Below, piece by piece: positions 1 through 5,127 of a stretch of DNA of 7,046 nt. The stretch covers positions 1 to 7,046 of the forward strand of contig CALGBV010000211.1 in assembly GCA_937884015.1 (NCBI GenBank), in the 5' to 3' direction. Made by a program: the position numbers and the translations under genes. The notes under the pieces were generated by a model that was not told the DNA's origin, did no database searches, and saw nothing but the letters and a program-made list of their open reading frames with translations. This DNA is from an uncultured Bacteroidales bacterium. GTDB lineage: Bacteria > Bacteroidota > Bacteroidia > Bacteroidales > F082. Position 1 is the first letter of the stretch; every line of letters starts with the position of its first letter.

Positions 1-342
1 CACGCCGATGAAGTCGCCGATGTCCAAAAGACGTTTGAAAACCGTGTTGTACATGGTCTTATCTTCATCGGGACAGATTTCGTCGCGCTTGATATACAGC
101 TGGATACGGCCTTTTGCATCTTGCAGTTCGCAGAACGAAGCAGCACCCATGATGCGGCGGCTCATAATGCGGCCGGCAATGCTGATTTCCTGAAACTGCT
201 CAAGATTGTTGTCGTCAAACTTTTCAAGGATTTCCGTAGTGCTCACCGTCACAGGATAAGCAGCCTGCGGATAAGGATTGATGCCTAACTTATATAATTC
301 GGCTAAAGAATTTCTTCTGATTTGTTCCTGTTCGCTTAACAT
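1..342 (-). CDS. lysS: Lysyl-tRNA synthetase, class II, N-terminal part (cut by window edge)
   Basis: This gene reads leftwards off the window, so only the first 114 codons are present. The product charges tRNA-Lys with lysine using ATP in the cytoplasm. The visible part matches the family's start: an N-terminal helix of the SEQEQIRRNSLAELYKLG type (residues 3-20), an INPYP motif (21-25), then the OB-fold that binds the anticodon. The OB-fold opens with ISIAGRIMSRRIMG (53-66), continues with ELQDAKGRIQLYIKRDEI (72-89) and ends with LLDIGDFIGV (105-114). The catalytic class II domain lies outside the window. The ATG at 342 is chosen because a TATCTTTG promoter element ends 23 bases upstream and the protein then begins as bacteroidete LysRS usually does. 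One oddity is Ala67 in MGAASF, where many LysRS proteins have Lys (MGKASF). The gene diverges from holB. Identification is firm. Confidence 0.95.
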   Translation of the reverse strand, partial: MLSEQEQIRRNSLAELYKLGINPYPQAAYPVTVSTTEILEKFDDNNLEQFQEISIAGRIMSRRIMGAASFCELQDAKGRIQLYIKRDEICPDEDKTMYNTVFKRLLDIGDFIGV

Positions 343-364
343 ATCGTTTAGATTGAATTTGGCG

Positions 365-372
365 CAAAGATA
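365..372 (-). promoter_or_regulatory. lysS promoter, Bacteroidota -7 element
   Basis: The minus strand reads TATCTTTG, a full match to the TAnnTTTG -7 consensus of the Bacteroidota primary sigma factor. It ends 23 bases before the lysS ATG, giving a short leader. No convincing TTTG -33 box is seen at the usual 19-21 base spacing. The equivalent position falls on the holB -7 element of the opposite strand. Confidence 0.7.
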
Positions 373-385
373 TAAATAAAATGTG

Positions 386-393
386 TACCTTTG
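386..393 (+). promoter_or_regulatory. holB promoter, Bacteroidota -7 element
   Basis: The plus strand reads TACCTTTG, a full TAnnTTTG match, 21 bases before the ATG at 414. It overlaps codons 2-5 of the in-frame ATG at 381. A transcript from this promoter could not carry that upstream start, so the element decides the holB start codon. A clear -33 box is not visible. Confidence 0.65.
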
Positions 394-413
394 ACCCGCA
401 AAATTCAAACGAT

Positions 414-1547
414 ATGCAATTCAAGGATGTGATTGGGCAAGAAGCCGTTAAACAGAAACTGATTTTGAGCGTCAAGGAGAACCGTGTTCCCCATGCGCAG
501 TTGTTTTTAGGTCCTGCCGGAAGCGGAAAAATGCCTTTGGCATTGGCCTACGCGCAATACATTTTGTGCCCGAACCGCACGGCAACGGACAGTTGCGGCG
601 TTTGTCCTACTTGTCAGAAAATCAGCAAGCTGGTTCATCCTGATATGCATTTCGTCATGCCTACAGCTATTACGAAAAAGGTGAAGAAAGACCCTGAATC
701 GGACTTGTTTTCCGAAGAATGGCGCGAATATGTCTTGCAAAACAAAGGCTACATTGATGCTTCATCGTGGTACGGTTTTTTGGATGTCGAGAACAAGCAA
801 GGTGTCATCAATGTGCGCGATGCGGCCACTCTGCTGCGGAAACTGAGTTTCAAATCGTACGAAGGTGAATACAAGATCGCCATTATCTGGATGGCCGAAA
901 AGGTGAACGAAGTGGCTGCCAACAAGTTGCTGAAACTGTTGGAGGAACCGCCCGAGAAAACGGTTTTCATCTTGATTGCTGAAAATCAGGACCAGCTTTT
1001 GGCCACCATCAAATCAAGGACTGCCTTGGTTAAGATTCCACAAATCGACTTGAATGATGTAGCCAATGCCTTGGTTACGCGCGAAGGCTGCGATGCAAAC
1101 ATTGCCCGAAATGCTGCTATGGTTGCGGAAGGCAACTGGCTGAATGCCTGTCGTTTCTCCAAAGACCAGGAGGATGAAAAGTTCTTTTTCACCACTTTCC
1201 AGCAGTGGATGCGCTTATGTTTCAAAGCTGCGGTCGGCGAACTGATTGATTTTGTCAACAACATCAAGAGCCTTGGCCGTGAAAAGCAAAAGGAACTGCT
1301 GCAATATGGATTGAAAATTGTGCGTAACTCCATGTTATTCAACAACAACTTGGCACAAATCGTGATGCTGCCCGATGATGAAAAACAGTTCAATTCCAAG
1401 TTTGCACCTTTCATCAATCCGGCTAATCTGGCGCAGATTGCGGAACTTTTGGAAGAAAGCATGAGGCAAATCGAGCGCAATGGCTACGCACCACTTATTT
1501 TTCTTGATACGAGTCTGAAAATTGTGAAATTGCTAAAAATGAAATAG
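414..1547 (+). CDS. holB: DNA polymerase III, delta prime (clamp-loader) subunit
   Basis: Clamp-loader subunit that helps open the beta sliding clamp and place it on DNA for replication. The protein is 377 residues from the ATG at 414. The in-frame ATG at 381 is rejected because the promoter TACCTTTG (386-393) lies inside that extension, and MQFKDVIGQ is the normal family start. Visible features are: a P-loop-like GPAGSGKM (33-40); a probable zinc site of Cys52, Cys61, Cys64 and Cys67; the conserved LLKLLEEPP (172-180); and a helical C-terminal region (about 210-377). The P-loop has Met where Ser or Thr would coordinate magnesium. The Walker B position reads IIWMAEK (157-163) without the Asp-Glu pair. 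SRT (201-203) replaces the usual SRC motif. A degenerate ATP site fits delta prime, which is known not to hydrolyse ATP, better than gamma/tau (DnaX). It stands alone, divergent from lysS. Confidence 0.93.
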   Translation: MQFKDVIGQEAVKQKLILSVKENRVPHAQLFLGPAGSGKMPLALAYAQYILCPNRTATDSCGVCPTCQKISKLVHPDMHFVMPTAITKKVKKDPESDLFSEEWREYVLQNKGYIDASSWYGFLDVENKQGVINVRDAATLLRKLSFKSYEGEYKIAIIWMAEKVNEVAANKLLKLLEEPPEKTVFILIAENQDQLLATIKSRTALVKIPQIDLNDVANALVTREGCDANIARNAAMVAEGNWLNACRFSKDQEDEKFFFTTFQQWMRLCFKAAVGELIDFVNNIKSLGREKQKELLQYGLKIVRNSMLFNNNLAQIVMLPDDEKQFNSKFAPFINPANLAQIAELLEESMRQIERNGYAPLIFLDTSLKIVKLLKMK

Positions 1548-1651
1548 TTATATTATGTTTATGCTAATAAAAACATAGCTCTGAAGCGATTTTTTTATAG
1601 TGAAAAAGTATTTTCATGTTAATGATTTGTATTAGTTAAACTTTTGATTCT

Positions 1652-2122
1652 ATGAAAAAGGCAGTTTGTTTACTAATGGTGTTTATTAGCATCGTGCTAA
1701 TTCAAACATCCTGCAAAAAGCCCATGAAGCCAATAGAATATGTGGGCTATTTCACTGGAAGTTATGTTGATGAAAATGGAGTGGAACATCAAAATAGAGA
1801 ACAATGGTCATTATTATTGACAGAGTTTGATGAAGATCACATTTGTTTTCAAATTCTCTCTTTAAAAAATACATCTGATGGGTATGTGTTAGTTAGAAAA
1901 GGTAATCATTTCGAAGGCTGTTTGGGATCTTATTCGGTTTTTGACTATGGAAATCATGGATATGCTACTTTTGGTTCTCATGATGTTATGGGTGAAATCA
2001 CTGAAGCAGGGGAGGGTATTTGTTTTGGAGGAGAATACTTATTTAACAGAAATTATCACATTGATGATTTTAATGAAATCAAATACCATGAAATGGGGAC
2101 GTTTGAATTTTTGCCAAAATGA
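1652..2122 (+). CDS. Small lipoprotein of unknown function (first of a related pair)
   Basis: I do not recognise this 156-residue protein. Residues 1-20 form a lipoprotein signal peptide (MKK, hydrophobic 4-18, then QTS) ending at Cys21, the predicted lipidated residue. The mature end reads CKKPMKP and lacks the acidic residues of the known Bacteroidota surface-export signal, so a periplasm-facing membrane anchor is the better guess. The rest alternates short hydrophobic and polar stretches with many Gly and aromatic residues, suggesting a small all-beta domain. It shares F-x-G-S-Y/F-x-D-x2-G-x3-Q (34-47) and KGN-x-F/I-EG-x-L-x-S (83-93) with the next gene, so the two look like tandem duplicates. 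The genes overlap by ATGA and are probably co-translated. Base composition is clearly lower in GC than holB. No promoter of the TAnnTTTG type is seen, so it may depend on read-through from holB. The coding call is fairly secure; function is unknown. Confidence 0.8.
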   Translation: MKKAVCLLMVFISIVLIQTSCKKPMKPIEYVGYFTGSYVDENGVEHQNREQWSLLLTEFDEDHICFQILSLKNTSDGYVLVRKGNHFEGCLGSYSVFDYGNHGYATFGSHDVMGEITEAGEGICFGGEYLFNRNYHIDDFNEIKYHEMGTFEFLPK

Positions 2123-2607
2123 ATAAGAAAATGAGAATTATCGGAAAAATTTTTTTTGTGCTGGCTCTGATAGGATGTTTTATTTCTTGCAAAAAAGAAA
2201 TAAAAATAGAAGCAGGGTTCTATAATGCAAGATTCGATGGCAGTTTCACAGATAGTTCAGGTCATATTTTTCAAGTCGTTCAAAACCAAAGGTTTTTCTT
2301 TCAGGAAGTTACGGATGACGCCATTATCCTATCTGCTTACACGAAATGGATAAAAAAAGGCAACCAAATTGAAGGAATGTTGTGCAGTTTAAACGATACA
2401 GTAATTGATGGTATTATCTATCAATTTGATTTTATCAATACTAAAGGAGTGTTATTTGAACAAAATGGAGAGTATGGTATCTCAGGAGATTTTGCTTGCG
2501 AAGTGAATGCTATGCGCAATTCGATAAGTGATAGTCTATGGTATTTTGAAGGTCCATATACGCTTGCTGGTAGTTTTGTAATGACAAAGATGAAACATTT
2601 ATATTAA
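2119..2607 (+). CDS. Small lipoprotein of unknown function (second of a related pair)
   Basis: A 162-residue lipoprotein I do not recognise. The hydrophobic segment at 11-22 leads to two candidate lipidation cysteines. Cys20 follows LIG and fits the classical lipobox better. Cys24 lies in FISCKKE and aligns with the CKK mature end of the upstream paralogue, so I prefer it. The mature domain is probably all-beta. Conserved with the upstream gene are F-x-G-S-F-x-D-x2-G-x3-Q (39-52), a Q-x5-E-V-x-D-D-x-I stretch (57-69), KGNQIEGMLCS (80-90) and a closing G-S-F (151-153). The start overlaps the previous stop (ATGA, 4 bases), arguing for translational coupling. Met5 at 2131 is an alternative start. 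GC is very low (a hand count of 2401-2460 gives about 23%). No terminator is evident before the yicC promoter. Confidence 0.78.
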   Translation: MNKKMRIIGKIFFVLALIGCFISCKKEIKIEAGFYNARFDGSFTDSSGHIFQVVQNQRFFFQEVTDDAIILSAYTKWIKKGNQIEGMLCSLNDTVIDGIIYQFDFINTKGVLFEQNGEYGISGDFACEVNAMRNSISDSLWYFEGPYTLAGSFVMTKMKHLY

Positions 2608-2639
2608 AGTCAATTAAGCATTGCTTTGAATAATTATCG

Positions 2640-2647
2640 TATCTTTG
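2640..2647 (+). promoter_or_regulatory. Promoter of the yicC-gmk-nadD-yraN operon, -7 element
   Basis: TATCTTTG matches TAnnTTTG exactly and ends 20 bases before the yicC ATG. A TTG at 2621-2623 could be a weak -33 box, with a somewhat short 16-base spacer. Transcription would begin near 2651-2655, immediately before a run of eight T at 2656-2663, so the transcript would carry a U-run close to its 5' end. There is no Shine-Dalgarno sequence, as usual in this phylum. Confidence 0.7.
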
Positions 2648-2666
2648 CGCATCAATTTTTTTTCGC

Positions 2667-3539
2667 ATGATACGTTCAATGACAGGCTATGGCATAGCCG
2701 AAAACATTTACAATACAAAAAAGATTACGGTCGAAATCAAGACCTTGAACAGCAAGCAGTTAGATCTTATCGTAAAACTGCCTAATGAGTTGCGTTTTGC
2801 CGAACTGGATTTCCGTAACAAGGTTGGCGCCAAGTTGCAGCGCGGTAAAATCGACATGGTCATCACGATTACCGACACCAATCTCGACCAAAGCAATCAT
2901 ATCGACGGCGAAGTGGTAGCTTCTTATTTGCGGCAAATCCGTCAGATTTCCGAGCAACTCAATATTGCACCATCGGCTGATTTGGCTGCCTTATTGTTCA
3001 GAATGCCAGGCGTTTTCAATATTCCTGAGCAAAGCTACGATGAAGATTTCGTTGCCAAAGTAGGCGAAACCATCGACCAGGCTCTTGACATTGTTGATGG
3101 TTTCCGCATTCAAGAAGGTGCAACCTTGAAAAAGGACTTGCTGCATCGCGTGGAACTGATTGTAGGTTTGCTTGACCAGGTGGAGCCTTACGAAAAATTA
3201 CGCCACGAAACCATCAAGCAGCGCCTGACTAAAAACCTTACCGAACTCACTACTGATGGTCAATACGATGAAAACCGCTTCGAAGCCGAATTGATTTATT
3301 ATCTTGAAAAACTGGATATTACGGAAGAAAAAGTCCGTTTGCGCCAGCATTGCAACTATTTCAACGAAAGCAGCGACGAAGACCAAGCCGGCAAGAAATT
3401 AGGATTCATCAGTCAGGAAATGGGACGCGAAATCAACACTTTGGGCTCGAAAGCCAATGAAGTCAACATCCAGAAAATCGTTGTCAAGATGAAAGATGAA
3501 TTGGAGAAGATTAAGGAACAAGTGTGTAACATTTTGTAA
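2667..3539 (+). CDS. yicC: YicC/YloC family endoribonuclease
   Basis: A 290-residue cytoplasmic protein of the YicC/YloC family, whose E. coli member has been reported to be an endoribonuclease acting in small-RNA turnover. Family landmarks are all present: the N-terminal IRSMTGYG (2-9), the TLNSKQLDL segment (26-34), RGKID (59-63), RIQEGATL (147-154), DITEEKVRLRQH (217-228), and the highly conserved C-terminal block GKKLGFISQEM with REINTLGSKA (242-263), followed by a charged helix to the end. Length is normal for the family (about 290). It is first in the operon, 11 bases before gmk. The yicC-gmk neighbourhood is also known in Firmicutes (yloC near gmk in Bacillus subtilis), so the linkage appears old. 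The substrate in this organism is unknown. The start is fixed by the conserved N-terminus and the promoter 20 bases upstream. Confidence 0.93.
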   Translation: MIRSMTGYGIAENIYNTKKITVEIKTLNSKQLDLIVKLPNELRFAELDFRNKVGAKLQRGKIDMVITITDTNLDQSNHIDGEVVASYLRQIRQISEQLNIAPSADLAALLFRMPGVFNIPEQSYDEDFVAKVGETIDQALDIVDGFRIQEGATLKKDLLHRVELIVGLLDQVEPYEKLRHETIKQRLTKNLTELTTDGQYDENRFEAELIYYLEKLDITEEKVRLRQHCNYFNESSDEDQAGKKLGFISQEMGREINTLGSKANEVNIQKIVVKMKDELEKIKEQVCNIL

Positions 3540-3550
3540 ATCTTAAGACT

Positions 3551-4120
3551 ATGACAGGAAAACTTCTGATTTTTTCCGCTCCGTCGGGTTCGGGCAAATC
3601 CACTTTGGTGAACCATCTTTTGGAAAACATTCCTGAAATGGCTTTTTCCGTTTCGGCCACAACCCGTGAGCCGCGTGGTGAGGAAGTCAATGGCAGGGAG
3701 TATTATTTCATTAGTTTAGAGGAATTTAAGCGTCGTGTCGACAATGGAGAATTTCTCGAATGGCAGGAAGTCTATCCGGGCCGTTGCTACGGCACTTTGC
3801 TTTCTGTGGTGAAAAACATGCAAAACGAAGGCAAGCATGTGGTCTTCGATGTGGATGTGGTTGGCGGCACAAATATCAAGAAATTCTATGGCGACGAAGC
3901 CCTTTCGATATTCATTCAGGCTCCATCCGTCGAAGTTTTGCGTGAGCGCTTGATTGGTCGCGATACCGATTCGATGGAGGAAATTGAAAAACGTATCTCA
4001 AAAGCCGCTTGGGAAATGGATTTCGCCCAAGGTAAATTTGATGTGACCATTATCAACGATGACTTGCAAACAGCTAAGGATGAGATTCTTAAAGTGGTGC
4101 AAGAGTTTTTAAACAAATGA
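3551..4120 (+). CDS. gmk: Guanylate kinase
   Basis: Transfers a phosphate from ATP to GMP to make GDP, the essential step from GMP to GTP and dGTP. The protein is 189 residues, close to the family norm. The P-loop is SAPSGSGKST (9-18). The GMP-binding region begins SATTREPRGEEVNGREYYF (35-53), with Ser35, Arg39, Arg42 and Tyr51 in the expected places, and continues through FLEW (68-71, with Glu70) and CYGT (79-82). FDVDVVGG (99-106) is the second nucleotide-side motif. The lid includes LIGRDTDSMEEIEKRIS (134-150), with Arg137 and Arg148 expected to contact ATP phosphates. No catalytic residue appears to be missing. It starts 11 bases after yicC with no Shine-Dalgarno sequence. Its stop overlaps the nadD start by four bases (ATGA), pointing to coupled translation. 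Confidence 0.96.
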   Translation: MTGKLLIFSAPSGSGKSTLVNHLLENIPEMAFSVSATTREPRGEEVNGREYYFISLEEFKRRVDNGEFLEWQEVYPGRCYGTLLSVVKNMQNEGKHVVFDVDVVGGTNIKKFYGDEALSIFIQAPSVEVLRERLIGRDTDSMEEIEKRISKAAWEMDFAQGKFDVTIINDDLQTAKDEILKVVQEFLNK

Positions 4121-4695
4121 AAAAAGTAGGCATCTATTCTGGCTCATTCAATCCAATCCATCACGGCCATGTGATGCTGGCAAACTATTTGGTCGAGTTT
4201 TCTGACTTGGATGAACTGTGGTTTGTCGTCTCTCCGCAAAATCCCCTAAAGAAAAAGGAAGACCTATTGGATGACGACGAGCGCTTGAAAATGTTGCAAC
4301 TTGCCCTCGGCGATGACTCGCGTTTTCATGTGTGCGACATTGAAATGCACCTTCCAACTCCTTCATACACTATCAACACCTTGACAGCTCTATCGGAGCA
4401 GTATCCTGATTATGAATTTGTCTTCATTTGTGGCATGGATAGTTTGCAGAATTTCCCAAATTGGCGTGAATACCAGAAAATCCTTGATAATTTCAGACTT
4501 TTGGTTTTTCCCCGAGCCGGATACGATGGCGGCGAATTGACGCATCATCCGAATGTTACGGTTGTTGAAACGCCCATCATTGAGATTTCATCTACCTTTA
4601 TCCGCAACTGCGTGAAAAATGGTAAGGATGTGAGGCATTTCATGCCATTAGAAGCATGGAAATACATGATTGATGAAGGGTTTTATAGAGAGTAA
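4117..4695 (+). CDS. nadD: Nicotinate-nucleotide adenylyltransferase
   Basis: Joins nicotinate mononucleotide and ATP to give nicotinate adenine dinucleotide, the penultimate step of NAD synthesis. The 192-residue protein is a single nucleotidyltransferase domain of the expected size. The N-terminal signature is GSFNPIHHGH (9-18), containing the HxGH motif that binds ATP phosphates. PSYTINTL (82-89) and GMDSLQNFPNW (106-116) match the substrate-binding segments of NadD, and ISSTFIR (157-163) is the second ATP signature. These segments favour NadD over the related phosphopantetheine adenylyltransferase CoaD. The gene starts inside the gmk stop codon (ATGA), and its own stop shares one base with the next start (TAATG), so it is embedded in the operon. 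No regulatory site specific to it is visible. Confidence 0.95.
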   Translation: MKKVGIYSGSFNPIHHGHVMLANYLVEFSDLDELWFVVSPQNPLKKKEDLLDDDERLKMLQLALGDDSRFHVCDIEMHLPTPSYTINTLTALSEQYPDYEFVFICGMDSLQNFPNWREYQKILDNFRLLVFPRAGYDGGELTHHPNVTVVETPIIEISSTFIRNCVKNGKDVRHFMPLEAWKYMIDEGFYRE

Positions 4696-5063
4696 TGGAA
4701 GAATCCCACAATATCAAGCTTGGTAAACTCGGCGAAGATTTAGCCGCGGATTATCTTGCCAGCAAAGGTTACACCATTTTTGAAAGGAATTGGCGCAACC
4801 ATCACAAGGAGATTGATATTATTGCTTTTGACGGGGAAATGCTTGTCATTGTGGAAGTTAAAACCCGACAGACTGATGATTTCGGTACTCCGGACTTGGC
4901 TGTCGACCGTCGAAAGCAAAGGCTATTGATTGCAGCAGCTAACGCCTACATTTTCAGTCATAATATTGATTATGAGACTCGTTTCGACATTATCACAGTC
5001 GTTGTGAAAGAAAGTCAAGAACCAAACATTGAACATTTGGAAGACGCGTTTTATCCTATGTAG
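4695..5063 (+). CDS. YraN/UPF0102 family protein, nuclease-like fold
   Basis: A 122-residue protein of the YraN (UPF0102) family, which has a restriction-endonuclease-like fold; its role is not well established. Visible family features are GKLGEDLAADYLASKGY (10-26), with Glu14, then RNWR (31-34), the EIDII core (39-43), VEVKTR (53-58), FGTP (63-66), Lys74 in the following helix, and RFDII (96-100). Asp41, Glu54 and Lys56 form a complete PD-(D/E)xK-type active site, so nuclease activity is plausible, but no substrate can be inferred. It is the last gene of the operon, overlapping the nadD stop by one base (TAATG). The perfect palindrome beginning three bases after its stop should end the transcript. 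Length is typical of the family. Confidence 0.9.
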   Translation: MEESHNIKLGKLGEDLAADYLASKGYTIFERNWRNHHKEIDIIAFDGEMLVIVEVKTRQTDDFGTPDLAVDRRKQRLLIAAANAYIFSHNIDYETRFDIITVVVKESQEPNIEHLEDAFYPM

Positions 5064-5065
5064 AA

Positions 5066-5103
5066 AAAATCAGGTGCAGTTCAGCTGAACTGCACCTGAT
5101 TTT
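5066..5103. terminator. Bidirectional intrinsic terminator, perfect 38-base palindrome
   Basis: An uninterrupted inverted repeat centred between 5084 and 5085, with 19-base arms and every base paired in principle. As RNA it can form about 17 base pairs around an AGCU loop. The outer four positions on each side are A and T, so transcripts from either strand end the stem in U: four U on the plus strand, and six on the minus strand because the A-run extends left to 5064. It lies between the yraN stop (5063) and the stop of the convergent adhesin gene (5128), exactly where a shared terminator is expected. Confidence 0.85.
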
Positions 5104-5127
5104 CGATATGAATAAAAACTAAAACTC

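Noticed and set aside
986..1480. A 164-codon open frame on the minus strand, antisense to holB
   Set aside because: It overlaps a well-identified gene entirely, its protein resembles no family, and it has no promoter or sensible start context.
1554..1598. Possible terminator after holB: a weak TATGTTT/AAACATA stem (1554-1577) followed further on by a seven-T run
   Set aside because: The stem has one G-C pair and a ten-base loop, and the T-run does not follow it directly. Read-through into the lipoprotein genes seems as likely.
1622..1646. Possible -7 elements before the first lipoprotein gene (ATGATTTG at 1622-1629, AACTTTTG at 1639-1646)
   Set aside because: The first departs from TAnnTTTG at two positions. 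The second departs at one, but would place the start site almost on the ATG.
2608..2639. Small AAGC/GCTT hairpin after the second lipoprotein gene as a terminator
   Set aside because: The stem is only four base pairs with no T-run after it.
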